Numbered from the stretch's first letter, positions 1 to 10,193 are shown. The stretch: DNA of 35,637 nucleotides from Polyangia bacterium (GCA_030426845.1 JAUHXR010000057.1:1-35637), one strand, 5' to 3'. Translations and numbers: made by a program. Notes: a model not told the origin generated them from the letters alone.

Positions 1-565
1 CCAGGCCGACGCGCACCTTGCGGATCGCGTCCGCCTCCGACGCGTAGTCGAAGTTGGCCTGCACCGTCGCGGTGCGCCGCATCATGTCGAGCGCGAGCGA
101 CCCGCGGGTCGGCAGGTACTCACGCATGATCCCGTAGCGGAGCTTCGGGACCCACGACAGATCCTGCTGCCGCGCGGTCGGGTGGAACCCGAGCCCGAGC
201 CACGCGATGCCGAGCTCCTCGGAGATGTCGCGCAGCTCCGACATGTGGCCGCGGAACTCCGCGCAGGTCTGATGGATGGTGCTCAGCGGCGCGCCCGAGA
301 GCTCGAGCTGGGCGCCCGGCTCGAGGGTGATCGACGCGTCGCCCCGCCGGAGTGAGATCAGCTGGCCGCCCTCGACCTCGGCCTCGGGGAACCAGCCGTG
401 ACGATCGCGGAGCTCGAGGAGGACGGTCTGCACCCCCGTCTCGCCTTCGAAGCCGATCGGCTTGCCGGACGCGGGGAGGACCCCGAACTTCTCGGCCTCC
501 GTCCCGATGCGCCAGCGGGCGCGAGGCTTCTCGGCCTCGTAAAACGGCTCGAGCAGGTCGTCCAT
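1..565 (-). CDS. gshA: glutamate-cysteine ligase (GCS2 type), 5' part only
   Basis: Makes gamma-glutamylcysteine from glutamate and cysteine with ATP, the first step of glutathione or a related thiol; cytosolic. Translation of the minus strand gives about 188 N-terminal residues; the gene runs off the left edge of the window. Visible family marks are WRIGTEAEKFG near residue 18, the glutamate-binding region typical of plant/proteobacterial-type GCS2 ligases, then GGQLISL, SITLEPGAQLELSG and GLGFHPTARQQ, and a region containing MREYLPTRGSLALDMM. I chose the ATG at 565; an in-frame TTG at 598 preceded by GGAGAG (603-608) would add eleven residues and cannot be excluded. It is divergent from the bactofilin pair. 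The family is clear; whether the product feeds glutathione synthesis depends on a gshB outside this window. Confidence 0.88.
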   Translation of the reverse strand, partial: MDDLLEPFYEAEKPRARWRIGTEAEKFGVLPASGKPIGFEGETGVQTVLLELRDRHGWFPEAEVEGGQLISLRRGDASITLEPGAQLELSGAPLSTIHQTCAEFRGHMSELRDISEELGIAWLGLGFHPTARQQDLSWVPKLRYGIMREYLPTRGSLALDMMRRTATVQANFDYASEADAIRKVRVGL

Positions 566-609
566 CCCGTTCAGGACGCGTTCACTTGAGTGGCCCAACG
601 ATCTCTCCG

Positions 610-635
610 TGATAGTCTCGCGCCCGGCAGGGAGG
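610..635 (+). promoter_or_regulatory. putative extended -10 promoter and SD for the bactofilin operon
   Basis: TGATAGTCT at 610-618 has the TGn-TAnnnT form of an extended -10 element. A TTGAGT at 586-591 upstream is spaced too far (21 nt) for a standard -35. A Shine-Dalgarno GGGAGG (630-635) follows, 4 nt before the GTG at 640. Inferred from sequence only. Confidence 0.4.
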
Positions 636-639
636 ACAT

Positions 640-990
640 GTGACCACCCGACGCATGGATGGCAGCCTCGGCCCCGATCTCGTGGTCCAGGGGCGCCTGA
701 GCGGCAAGTCGGAATCTCTCCGGATCGATGGCGTGCTCGAGGGCGAGGTGGATGTGGACGCGGCCGTGACGGTCGGGCCTGACGGTCTGCTCAGCGCGCC
801 CTCCCGGGTCCGCTCGCTCGACGTCGAAGGCGAGGTTCGCGGCGCGGTGACCGCGTCGGACGCGGTGGCGATCCACGCGGGCGGGCGACTGCTCGGTGAC
901 GTGCGCGCGCGTCGCATAGCGATCGACGATGGCGGCTCGCTGCAGGGGGGGATCGAGATGGAGTTCGAGCTCCCCGAGGGGGAGGCGTGA
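640..990 (+). CDS. bactofilin (short, core domain only)
   Basis: Bactofilins polymerise without nucleotide into filaments that act as cytoskeletal scaffolds for cell shape, pilus placement or chromosome arrangement. This 116-residue protein is almost only the right-handed beta-helix core. Short repeats of hydrophobic-glycine pattern run throughout, such as LRIDGVLEGEV, LDVEGEVRGAV and AIHAGGRLLGDV, and it ends near GGIEME as bactofilins usually do. The start is GTG 640, preceded by GGGAGG. The last four bases (GTGA) overlap the start of a second bactofilin, so the two are translationally coupled and probably co-polymerise or compete. It lacks long disordered tails, unlike its neighbour. Family assignment is strong; the specific role is unknown. 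Confidence 0.85.
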   Translation: MTTRRMDGSLGPDLVVQGRLSGKSESLRIDGVLEGEVDVDAAVTVGPDGLLSAPSRVRSLDVEGEVRGAVTASDAVAIHAGGRLLGDVRARRIAIDDGGSLQGGIEMEFELPEGEA

Positions 991-2066
991 CGCGCACGTC
1001 GGTGTTTCCGGCCGGGCTGCGGCTCGAGGGATCGATCGAGGGCGACGGCGATCTGGTGGTCGCAGGCACCGTCTGCGGGCCGGTCGCCGTGGGTGGCCAC
1101 CTCGTCATCGAGGCGAGCGGGCGCGTGGAGGGCGACGTTCAGGCCGGCTCGATCGTGATCCGCGGCGTGCTCTCGGGCAGCGCCGAGGCGAAGGAGTCGA
1201 TCCGGGTGGAGCCGTCGGCCCTCGTGGTCGGCGACGCGCTCGCCCCGCGGGTCAGCATTCAGGAGGGCGCGCGCATCCGCGGCAAGGTGCGGATGAGCGG
1301 CGAGCCGCTCGTGCCCAAGGCGGCGCACCGCCGTCGCGGCCACGCGGCCGGCTCGAACGGGCGCGGTCGGTCCGACGACGCAGGGCGCGAGGCCCGCGTC
1401 GCCGAGCCCGAGAGCGACGAGCCCCGCCGCGACGAGCCCCGCAGGCGCGGGGAGGAGCCGCGATCGGAGCGAAGCGGCGAGCCGCGGTCTTCGGCGCGCC
1501 GCGGAGGATCCCGCCGTGGCGGCCGCCGGGACGACGCGCGCCAGGGCGACTCGCGCCGAGACGACTCGCGCCGGGGCGACTCGCGCCGGGGCGACTCGCG
1601 CCGAGACGACTCGCGCCGAGAGGACTCGCGCCGAGAGGACTCGCGCCGGGGCGACTCGCGCCGGGAGGACGTAGCGGCCTCCGAGCCGCGGCGGGACGAC
1701 GCGCCGCGGCGTCGTTCGCGGCCGAGCCGGGACGCGGCGCGCGAGGCGGCCGCGGCGGCGCAGGAGCACGCGGACACCGCGGTCGGGGTCACGATCGAGG
1801 CGATCGAGGCCGAAGCGGCGACGGACGCTCCGCTGGCGAGCGCCGCCGACGACGGGCCGGCGTTCGCCGAGGCCCGCGCCGAGGTCAGCGCCGAGACCGA
1901 GGCCAGCGCCCGGGTCGAGACCGAGGCCGACGCCGACGAGGCCGAGGCGCCGCGCCCGCGCCGCAAGAAGCGCCGGCGGGGCCGGCGTCCGCCGCCTCCC
2001 ACCATGCCCGTGGTCGCGCGCCAGAAGGCGCGCCGCAAGGACCGTCCGACGGACGCGCCCGGGTGA
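987..2066 (+). CDS. bactofilin with long charged C-terminal tail
   Basis: Residues about 5-105 form a bactofilin beta-helix core, with repeats such as LRLEGSIEGDGDL, LVIEASGRVEGDV and SIVIRGVLSGSAE, ending at GARIRGKVRMSG. After this come about 250 residues of disordered, highly charged sequence. It includes eight exact DSRR units at 15-nt spacing (about residues 188-227), then an acidic Ala/Glu-rich stretch and a basic end rich in RRKKRRRGRR. The start is GTG 987, overlapping the previous stop by four bases. Bactofilins with long tails are known in myxobacteria; an alternating Asp/Arg tail could bind nucleic acid, a partner or the other bactofilin, which is inference. It is followed by pyrE, again with a GTGA junction. 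Confidence 0.85.
   Translation: MTRTSVFPAGLRLEGSIEGDGDLVVAGTVCGPVAVGGHLVIEASGRVEGDVQAGSIVIRGVLSGSAEAKESIRVEPSALVVGDALAPRVSIQEGARIRGKVRMSGEPLVPKAAHRRRGHAAGSNGRGRSDDAGREARVAEPESDEPRRDEPRRRGEEPRSERSGEPRSSARRGGSRRGGRRDDARQGDSRRDDSRRGDSRRGDSRRDDSRREDSRREDSRRGDSRREDVAASEPRRDDAPRRRSRPSRDAAREAAAAAQEHADTAVGVTIEAIEAEAATDAPLASAADDGPAFAEARAEVSAETEASARVETEADADEAEAPRPRRKKRRRGRRPPPPTMPVVARQKARRKDRPTDAPG
1548..1667 (+). repeat. 15-bp tandem repeat encoding DSRR units
   Basis: The sequence GACTCGCGCC recurs exactly at 1548, 1563, 1578, 1593, 1608, 1623, 1638 and 1653, that is eight copies at 15-nt spacing. The five remaining bases of each unit vary and encode the changing residue (R plus G, D or E). The array stays in frame inside the bactofilin tail, so copy-number changes would lengthen or shorten the tail by five residues without frameshift. 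Confidence 0.9.
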
Positions 2067-2650
2067 CGAGCGCGCTCATGGACCGTCTGCTCGAGCTGCT
2101 CCGGGAGCGAAGCTTCGCGCGCAAGCGCGTGGTGCTCACGTCGGGGCAGGAGTCGGACTTCTTCATCGACTGCAAGCAGACCGCGCTCCTCGCCGAGGGC
2201 CACCAGCTCATCGGCGAGCGCATGCTGGCGCGGCTCGACGCGCTCCCGGCCCGACCCGTCGCGGTGGCGGGGGTCGCGCTCGGTGGGTGCAGCCTCGCCT
2301 CAGCGGTCGCGTTGACCTCTCAGCTACGCGTCGACCGGGGGGAGGGCGGCAAGCCGCTCGACGCGATCTACGTGCGCAAGGCGACCAAGGGGCACGGCAG
2401 CCAGCGGCTGCTCGAGGGCACCGACCACCTGCCGGCCGGCGCGCGGGTGGCCGTCCTCGAGGACGTCGTCACGACCGGCGGCTCGACCCTCGATGCGATC
2501 GCCAACCTCCGCGAGGGCGGCCTCGAGGTGGTCGGCGTGATCGCGATCGTCGATCGGAGCGAGGGCGCGGCCGAGCGGATCCGCGGCGCCGGGGTCGCGT
2601 TCGAGGCGCTCTACGCGCGCGCCGACTTCATGGGACCGGACGGTGGGTGA
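2063..2650 (+). CDS. pyrE: orotate phosphoribosyltransferase family protein
   Basis: PyrE joins orotate to PRPP to make OMP in pyrimidine synthesis; cytosolic. The 195-residue product has SGQESDFFIDCKQT near residues 27-40, VRKATKGHG at about 104-112 (flexible-loop region) and the PRPP-binding signature VLEDVVTTGGST at about 131-142. I chose GTG 2063 because it forms the same GTGA overlap with the preceding stop that is used at several other junctions in this window; ATG 2078 is the alternative and removes five residues. The segment that usually reads like GADP in this PyrE subtype is GGCSLA here (about 74-79). The fold is certain, orotate specificity likely. It is placed between bactofilins and a lipoprotein with no other pyrimidine gene nearby. 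Confidence 0.85.
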   Translation: MTSALMDRLLELLRERSFARKRVVLTSGQESDFFIDCKQTALLAEGHQLIGERMLARLDALPARPVAVAGVALGGCSLASAVALTSQLRVDRGEGGKPLDAIYVRKATKGHGSQRLLEGTDHLPAGARVAVLEDVVTTGGSTLDAIANLREGGLEVVGVIAIVDRSEGAAERIRGAGVAFEALYARADFMGPDGG

Positions 2651-3329
2651 CTCGCCCCGCCGACTGCGCAGCGTGGCCGTCGCGGCGCTCGGGCTCCTCG
2701 CGCTCGCGGCCTGCGGAGGCCGGGCGCTGCCGATCCAGCCGGCGTCGCGATCGTTCACCGCCGACGACTACGAGCGCATCTACGGCGACTGGACCCGCAG
2801 CTCCGACGAGTTCGCGTTCGACCGGCTCCAGGACGTCCTCCACGTCACCGCGACGTTCGAGTCCTGGGAGTTCCGCTGGGCCTACGTCGTCCGGTACGCC
2901 GCCGACTACTCGCTCCAGACCCCCGAGCGGACCCGCCTGCTCCGCTCGTCCCTCGGTGACGCTCAGGAGCGGCATCGCTTCTTCGTCACGATGGTGGGCA
3001 ACCGCTACGCGCAGAGCGATCTGACCGACGAGCGCGGCGCCTGGCGGGTCCTCCTCGTCGACGAGTCGGGGCGGCAGGTCCGGCCGGTCGAGGTCTCGCG
3101 TCTGCGCAGCCCCGGCGCGGCGGAGGAGGTCTACTTCCCGTCGATCTCCAACCAGCGGCAGGCCTTCCGGATCGCCTTCCCGACCCAGCACCCGGACGGG
3201 AGCCCGGTGATCGCGAGCGGCGCGCGGCGCGTGACCCTGCGGTTCACCGGCGCGCAGGGGTCGGTCGATCTGCAATGGGACCTCGATCCGCGCGCGGCGA
3301 CCGAGCCCACGGTCGCCCTCGACGAGTAG
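2643..3329 (+). CDS. lipoprotein of unknown function
   Basis: A 228-residue exported lipoprotein. Residues 1-24 form a signal with an Arg-rich start, a hydrophobic stretch and a lipobox LAAC with the modified cysteine at 24. The mature part begins with a segment containing FTADDYERIYGDWTRSS and looks like a mixed alpha/beta domain ending in a beta-sandwich-like region (ARRVTLRFTGAQGSVDLQWDL). I recognise no catalytic motif. The GTG start overlaps the pyrE stop by eight bases, so it is co-translated with pyrE. A strong hairpin follows the stop, so this is likely the end of the operon. The lipoprotein call is firm; function is unknown. Confidence 0.8.
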   Translation: MGDSPRRLRSVAVAALGLLALAACGGRALPIQPASRSFTADDYERIYGDWTRSSDEFAFDRLQDVLHVTATFESWEFRWAYVVRYAADYSLQTPERTRLLRSSLGDAQERHRFFVTMVGNRYAQSDLTDERGAWRVLLVDESGRQVRPVEVSRLRSPGAAEEVYFPSISNQRQAFRIAFPTQHPDGSPVIASGARRVTLRFTGAQGSVDLQWDLDPRAATEPTVALDE

Positions 3330-3334
3330 CGCAC

Positions 3335-3372
3335 CTCTCGGGACCCCTCCCGCCGCCTCGGCGGCCCGAGAG
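3335..3372 (+). terminator. nested hairpin, probable terminator
   Basis: CTCTCGGG (3335-3342) pairs perfectly with CCCGAGAG (3365-3372). Inside it CCGCCG (3350-3355) pairs with CGGCGG (3359-3364) across a three-base loop. It begins six bases after the lipoprotein stop. There is no T-tract, so termination efficiency is uncertain. Confidence 0.55.
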
Positions 3373-3398
3373 CTAGCGCAGAGATCGGCCCGCGTCCG

Positions 3399-3439
3399 CG
3401 TTGACTCGCGTTGACTCCGAGGGGGCGCCCCGATATCGT
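3399..3439 (+). promoter_or_regulatory. candidate promoter with duplicated TTGACT
   Basis: GCGTTGACTC occurs twice in tandem (3399-3418). The second TTGACT (3411-3416) is 17 nt from TATCGT (3434-3439), a plausible sigma-70-type pair. This predicts a GC-rich leader of about 160 nt before the ATG at 3606, in which I see no ORF or known riboswitch. The duplicated hexamer could be two -35 options or a regulator half-site pair. Confidence 0.4.
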
Positions 3440-3605
3440 CGGCCAGCGTCAGAGACGACCGAGGGTCCCGAATTCGCAGCCGAATCGGGTGCCTCCACCA
3501 ACCGGGGCCACCGCGCCCGGGCCGCCCGCTCCCGCCGGAGCGCGGGGCCCCTGCGCGGCGGGGCCGGTCGGCCGCCCCCGACGGCGGCCCAACTCAGGGG
3601 GATCC

Positions 3606-5369
3606 ATGAAGAGGACTCACATCGTTACCCTCCTCGCCGCGCTCGGCACCGTCCTCGCGGTGGCGATCGGCTGCCACGCCAAGCCCGACGATCCGGCGGG
3701 CCAGGCCGAGGAGCTCTCCGATCCGGTGCGCCGCGAGAACGCGATCGCCAACCTGCAGCGCGTCTACACCCAGCGGCTCGCCGCGGCCGAGGGCGATCGC
3801 AGCGTCGAGACGGTCCAGGACGACGAGGGCCGCGACGTGCCCGGGCCGATGGGCGTGGCCAACGCGTCGGTCGAGGCGCTCGCGCAGACCTACATCGATC
3901 ACCCCGAGGACTCGCAGAACGGCCAGCGCATCCTGAACCTCCTGCTCGAGATGCAGGACCCGCGCTCGCTGCCCGCCTTCGTGCAGGCGCTCGACTGGCG
4001 CGCCGAGGTCTCCGAGCAGCACGCGATCACCGCGGCCCAGGCCATCGAGCGCATCGAGATCCCCGAGGGGGAGAAGGCCGGCATCATCACCGCGCTCTCC
4101 GAGGCGCTCGACCGCGTCCAGGGCAGCCGGGGCGTCGACAACCGCATGCGGATCCACTTCATCCGCTCGCTCGGCCACCTCGAGGATCGCGCCGCGACCC
4201 CGATCCTCACCAAGGTCGCGATGCGGATCCACGAGGACCAGAACTTCCTCATCAACCGCATGGCCGCCGAGGAGCTCGGCCGCCTCCGTGATCCGGCCGC
4301 GATCGAGCCGATGACGAAGGGCCTGTTCCTCTTCGCGCACAACCGCCCGGACATGCGAATGAACGACATCGCTGCCCAGTCGCTCGTGCAGATCGGGCGG
4401 CCCGCGCTCGAGCCGCTCACCGCGCTGCTCCGCGGCGAGAACGAGGTCGCCACCCGCATCGCGACCAACTTCATCGCCGCCAACCGCCAGCGCTTCCCCG
4501 ACGCGCCCGAGGTCGAGCCCAGCTCCGTGGTGGTCGGCGAGGCGTGCTTCGCGCTCGGACAGCTCGGTTTCCGCGAGTCGATCGGCCCGATGATCGAGCA
4601 GATCACCCCGTTGACCGAGCTCAGCCCGGGCGACGTCGGCGAGGAGCAGCGCACCCAGATCAGCAACGCGCTCTCCTGCGTGACGTCGCTCGTCCAGATC
4701 AACCGCGCCGACGCGGACACCCCGCGCCTGAGGCAGGCTCTGATCGACACCTACACCCACATCCCCGAGGAGTGGCCGCCGGAGGCGCCGTACAGCTCGC
4801 GCGCCCAGGTGCTCGCGGCGATGCAGCACACCTACGACGTCGGCCTGCTCGACTTCCTCCACCAGATCTCGGCGGACCGCGAGGCGCTCTTCGACTTCCG
4901 CGTGGTCGCGTACATCGCCGAGGTGATGCTCGGCAACCGGGCCGAGGTCGCGCGCGCGCGCCAGGTGATCGAGGGTGAGCCCGAGGGCTCGCAGGTCCGC
5001 CAGCGGCTCGAGGAGTTCCTCCCCGCGATCGCGACCGCGACGGAGTGCGACGAGGATCTGCAGTGCTACATCGGCAAGCTCGGTGACAGCGACCCGATGG
5101 TCGTGCGCAAGGCGGCCTACATGGTGGCGCGCTACGGGCGCGGCAACGAGCAGGCGCTCACCGCGCTCATCGAGCACATCGATCACGCCAACGTCCCGGT
5201 CCGGGGCGACGTGCTCTACGCGATCGACTGGGTCGCGACCGAGGGCAGCCAGGCGGCGGTCGACGAGATCCAGCGCGTGCGCGAGGCCGAGGAGGGCCGC
5301 TCGAGCTGGAACCAGATCAAGGAGCTCGCGATGGCCGTGAAGGCGCGGCTGTCGGCCCGCGGCAGCTGA
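3606..5369 (+). CDS. HEAT-repeat lipoprotein
   Basis: A 587-residue exported lipoprotein built largely of helical repeats. The N-terminus MKRTHIVTLLAALGTVLAVAIGC is a signal with a lipobox-like AIGC, cysteine 23. Repeat units are recognisable by patterns such as ILNLLLEMQDPRSLPAFVQAL, FIRSLGHLEDRAATPILTKV, MAAEELGRLRDPAAIEP, CFALGQLGFRESIGP and AAYMVARYGRGNEQALTAL, typical of HEAT/PBS-lyase-like scaffolds. No enzyme motif is visible. The ATG at 3606 is preceded by AGGGGG; an open frame upstream to 3411 is only the GC-rich leader. It lies directly upstream of the FHA/sigma-54 activator (36-nt gap), so the two may share a transcript. A protein-protein scaffold at the inner or outer membrane is inferred. 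Confidence 0.8.
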   Translation: MKRTHIVTLLAALGTVLAVAIGCHAKPDDPAGQAEELSDPVRRENAIANLQRVYTQRLAAAEGDRSVETVQDDEGRDVPGPMGVANASVEALAQTYIDHPEDSQNGQRILNLLLEMQDPRSLPAFVQALDWRAEVSEQHAITAAQAIERIEIPEGEKAGIITALSEALDRVQGSRGVDNRMRIHFIRSLGHLEDRAATPILTKVAMRIHEDQNFLINRMAAEELGRLRDPAAIEPMTKGLFLFAHNRPDMRMNDIAAQSLVQIGRPALEPLTALLRGENEVATRIATNFIAANRQRFPDAPEVEPSSVVVGEACFALGQLGFRESIGPMIEQITPLTELSPGDVGEEQRTQISNALSCVTSLVQINRADADTPRLRQALIDTYTHIPEEWPPEAPYSSRAQVLAAMQHTYDVGLLDFLHQISADREALFDFRVVAYIAEVMLGNRAEVARARQVIEGEPEGSQVRQRLEEFLPAIATATECDEDLQCYIGKLGDSDPMVVRKAAYMVARYGRGNEQALTALIEHIDHANVPVRGDVLYAIDWVATEGSQAAVDEIQRVREAEEGRSSWNQIKELAMAVKARLSARGS

Positions 5370-5405
5370 GCAGACCCCACCACCCCCCAAGCCCGAGGAG
5401 CTCCG

Positions 5406-7340
<1,935 letters not shown>

Positions 7341-7399
7341 CACGGCCAGGCCCTGACCGCGGGCGCCGAACGTCAGGCGCTGAACGCCAGGCCTGAAGG

Positions 7400-9007
7400 T
7401 CAGCGGCCCGAGTTGGACGCCGGGTCGACGTCCGCGGGGTCTAGCTCTGCGGGGTCGACGACCTGCGTCGCCTCTCCAGCGAGGTCGTCGAGGTCGTCGT
7501 TCGTGCGCTCGTCCTCCACGAGCGGGCCGCCGCCCGCCGGGTGCACCGGCGTGAACATCGTCGGCTCGTCCCAGGGATCGGAGAAGTCGGCGTCCGCGTG
7601 GGGAGCGCCCTCCAGCGGCGCGGGCGCCGGGTTGGTGTCGGGCCCCGACGAGTAGCTCTCGTGCTGCTCGGTGGAGTACTCGTCGACGAACACCCCCTCA
7701 GGGACGTGCGGCAGCGCGCTCGACGCGGGGACCGTGCCGGACGCGTCGGAGGGCCGCGCGGTCGTCGGGGCGACGATCTGACGGGTCACCGCGTGGTGCG
7801 CCTCGAGCGGCGGAGGCGAGAGGATCGGCTCGGCGGCGGGCGGCCGGTCGGTCGGGCGCTCGTCGCCGAGATCGACGTCCACCTCGATCAGCGCGTCGAG
7901 CTCGACGTCGACCTCCGAGGGGGGCGGCGGCGCGCTGGTCTGCACCTGCACGCCGGACTCCGCGGGGACGGGCGCGGGCGGGGGGATGGTCGCGCCCTCG
8001 ACCCGCGCCGGCGGCCGCGCCGTCACCCGCTCGGGCGCGGACGGCTCGGCGAAGGGCGGCGCCTCGTCCGAGGGCGCCGCCTGAGGGAACGCCTCGCGCA
8101 TGTACTTGCGCAGGCTCGAGGCCCCGGCGTAGACGCCGTGGCCGTAGACGAAGGCCTGGAGGTCGTCGTGGAGCTCGAGCGCGGTCGCGTAGCGCTCGTC
8201 GCGATCCTTGGCGAGCGCGCGCTGGACGATCGCCTCGAGCGGGGGGGTGACCTCGGGGTTCAGCGCGGCCATCGGCGGGACCTTGGCTTCGTAGACGCGC
8301 CGCAGGGTGTCCATGTCGGAGGGGCCGAGGAACAGGCGCTCGCCGGTCAGCAGCTCGAAGAGCACGATGCCGAGGCCGAACACGTCCACGCGGTGATCGA
8401 TCTCGTCGCCCCGGAGCTGCTCGGGCGACATGTAGGCGAGCTTGCCCTTCACCACGCCGGCCTGGGTCTGGACCATGCGGCCTCGGGCTTTGGCGAGCCC
8501 GAAGTCGGCGACCTTCACCTCGCCGTCGAACGAGACGAGGACGTTCTGCGGGCTCACGTCGCGGTGGATGACCTGAAGCGGCTCGCCGCGCGGACCCTGG
8601 GCGAAGTGCGCGTGGTGGAGCGCCTCGCACATCTTCATCACGACGTGGGCCGCGATGCCGATGGGCACCCGCGCGCCGCGCTTCTGCTCGAGATCGTAGA
8701 TGGCGCGCAGGTCCTTGCCCGTCACGTACTCCATCGCGATGTAGAGCGTGCCCTCGGCCTTCCCGAGATCCTGGATACCCACGATGTTCGGGTGGTTGAG
8801 GCGCACCGCGATCTTCGCCTCGTCGACGAACATCTTCACGAAGTCCTCGTCCTCGACCAGGTTGGGGAGGATGCGCTTGATCGCGATCAGGCGCTCGAAG
8901 CCTTCGGCGCCGAAGAGCTTCGCCTTGAACACCTCCGCCATCCCCCCGATGCCGATCCGTTCGAGGAGGAGGTACTTCCCGAAGCGCACTGAGTTGTCGG
9001 GATTCAC
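7400..9007 (-). CDS. cytosolic eukaryotic-like Ser/Thr protein kinase
   Basis: A 535-residue Hanks-type kinase. The catalytic domain occupies about 10-300: glycine loop RIGIGGMAEVF (17-27), ATP lysine K44, catalytic HRDVSPQN (148-155), DFG (168-170), activation segment GKLAYMSPEQLRG. The remaining about 230 residues are Pro/Ala/acidic and disordered, with no transmembrane helix. I chose GTG 9007 so that the protein begins MNPDNSVRFGKY, close to the usual domain edge; GTG 9061 would add 18 residues and is possible. Neither has a clear Shine-Dalgarno. It is convergent with the FHA sigma-54 activator (59-nt gap) and divergent from a small membrane protein. Its substrate is unknown; the adjacent FHA protein is a natural candidate. 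Confidence 0.9.
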   Translation of the reverse strand: MNPDNSVRFGKYLLLERIGIGGMAEVFKAKLFGAEGFERLIAIKRILPNLVEDEDFVKMFVDEAKIAVRLNHPNIVGIQDLGKAEGTLYIAMEYVTGKDLRAIYDLEQKRGARVPIGIAAHVVMKMCEALHHAHFAQGPRGEPLQVIHRDVSPQNVLVSFDGEVKVADFGLAKARGRMVQTQAGVVKGKLAYMSPEQLRGDEIDHRVDVFGLGIVLFELLTGERLFLGPSDMDTLRRVYEAKVPPMAALNPEVTPPLEAIVQRALAKDRDERYATALELHDDLQAFVYGHGVYAGASSLRKYMREAFPQAAPSDEAPPFAEPSAPERVTARPPARVEGATIPPPAPVPAESGVQVQTSAPPPPSEVDVELDALIEVDVDLGDERPTDRPPAAEPILSPPPLEAHHAVTRQIVAPTTARPSDASGTVPASSALPHVPEGVFVDEYSTEQHESYSSGPDTNPAPAPLEGAPHADADFSDPWDEPTMFTPVHPAGGGPLVEDERTNDDLDDLAGEATQVVDPAELDPADVDPASNSGR

Positions 9008-9080
9008 GGGCTCTGAGCGAGCCTGCCGGTTGAGCGGACGCCCGGTCAAGTGCGCCCCCACCCGCGAGGGCCGGAGCTGC

Positions 9081-9096
9081 TACATTGCGCCCCATG
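9081..9096 (+). promoter_or_regulatory. -10-like box directly before ATG (leaderless start candidate)
   Basis: TACATT at 9081-9086 is separated from the ATG at 9094 by seven bases (GCGCCCC), where transcription would be expected to begin. There is no Shine-Dalgarno. No convincing -35 is seen. One of several similar arrangements in this window. Confidence 0.4.
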
Positions 9097-9276
9097 GGGC
9101 GCTGGATCCGCGACGGCACGGGCCTGACCCTCGTCGTGCTCGCGCTCGCGGCCTTGTTCTGGGGGATCGCGCAGCTCCGCGAGCACGACTACCTCGCGTC
9201 GATCCTCGCGCTCCTCACGGGCCTCGCCGTCCTGCGGGCCGGGGTCGAGCTCCTGCGCCCGACGGTCGGCGAGTGA
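9094..9276 (+). CDS. small two-helix membrane protein
   Basis: A 60-residue protein beginning MGRWIRDGTG. Two hydrophobic stretches, about 10-26 (LTLVVLALAALFWGIAQ) and about 33-52 (ASILALLTGLAVLRAGVELL), with the short polar turn LREHDYL between them, suggest two membrane helices in a hairpin. No known family motif. I took ATG 9094; an in-frame TTG at 9085 falls within the -10-like box region. The last four bases GTGA overlap the start of the next gene, so it is the first gene of a three-gene unit with a foldase-like lipoprotein and a roadblock-like protein. Overlap coupling and consistent codon use support it as real; function is unknown. Confidence 0.65.
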   Translation: MGRWIRDGTGLTLVVLALAALFWGIAQLREHDYLASILALLTGLAVLRAGVELLRPTVGE

Positions 9277-10193
9277 GGTGGCTCCTCCTCGCGCTCGCGC
9301 TCGCGGGCTGCGGCGCCGAGCCCGCCGAGGCGCCGCGACCCGCCCGGAGCCGGGGCGACGCGCGGGTGGGCGGCGACGTGGTCTCCACGGTGGACGGTCA
9401 CCCGATCATGCTCGAGGACGTGCGCCGCGCGGTCGAGCGCACGGGGGTCCCGCCCCGGGTGGCGCTGCGCCGGCTGCAGGACGAGCTGCTCCTCGGCGGG
9501 GCGGCGGCCCAGCACGGCCTGGACGAGGACCCCGACGTGCGGCGGCGGGCGCGGCAGGAGGCGGTCCAGGAGCTCTTGCGGGTCGAGGTGGAGGAGACCA
9601 ACCGGCCCGAGGGTCTCCCCCTGGCCCGGCTGGAGGCGGCGCTGGAGGCGGACCCGTCCCGCTGGGTCCAGCCGGCCCGGCGCCGCTCGGTGACGGTGCT
9701 CGCGCGGGTCCCCGAGGGCGCTACCGCGGCGCTGGACGAGGCGGCGCGGGCCTGGATCGCGCGGCAGCGGGACGCGCTCGCGGAGGCGGAGGACCCCGAG
9801 CGCGCGGCCCTGGCGCTTCAGCGGCGCGCCCCCGAGGCGCTGCCCTTCGAGGTGTCGGTCGACGCGGTGATGCCGCTCGCGGCCGACGCCGACGCGGACG
9901 CGGCCTACCTCGAGGCGCTCTTCGCGCCGGCCTCCGCGCCGGCGGTGGCCCCCGCGCCGGTGCGCTCCTCGGTCGGCTGGCACGCGGTGGTGGTGACCGA
10001 GCTGCTGCCGCCGATGCACACGCCGCGCGAGGAGGCGCTCGAGCTGGTGCGGGGCGAGCTCGCCGCCGCCAATCGCGCGCAGGAGCTGTCGCTCTTGCTC
10101 CGGGGGCTCGGCGAGGCGACCGCGGTGCACCTCCGCCCCGAGGTCGTCGGCGGTGCGCTCGCGGACCCGACGCTCCTCGGGGGCGCGCCGTGA
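9273..10193 (+). CDS. SurA/parvulin-like peptidyl-prolyl isomerase lipoprotein
   Basis: A 306-residue lipoprotein: signal MRWLLLALALAGC with lipobox LAGC, cysteine 13. The mature part starts with a SurA-like region (VVSTVDGHPIMLEDVRRAV, then ELLLGGAAAQHGL and RRRARQEAVQELLRVEVE), the helical chaperone module of periplasmic foldases. The C-terminal third resembles a parvulin domain, ending with PVRSSVGWHAVVVTELLPP, but is short and may not be an active isomerase. The GTG 9273 start overlaps the small membrane protein by four bases, and its own stop overlaps the next start by four. Likely helps fold or quality-control exported proteins; client unknown. Confidence 0.75.
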   Translation: MRWLLLALALAGCGAEPAEAPRPARSRGDARVGGDVVSTVDGHPIMLEDVRRAVERTGVPPRVALRRLQDELLLGGAAAQHGLDEDPDVRRRARQEAVQELLRVEVEETNRPEGLPLARLEAALEADPSRWVQPARRRSVTVLARVPEGATAALDEAARAWIARQRDALAEAEDPERAALALQRRAPEALPFEVSVDAVMPLAADADADAAYLEALFAPASAPAVAPAPVRSSVGWHAVVVTELLPPMHTPREEALELVRGELAAANRAQELSLLLRGLGEATAVHLRPEVVGGALADPTLLGGAP

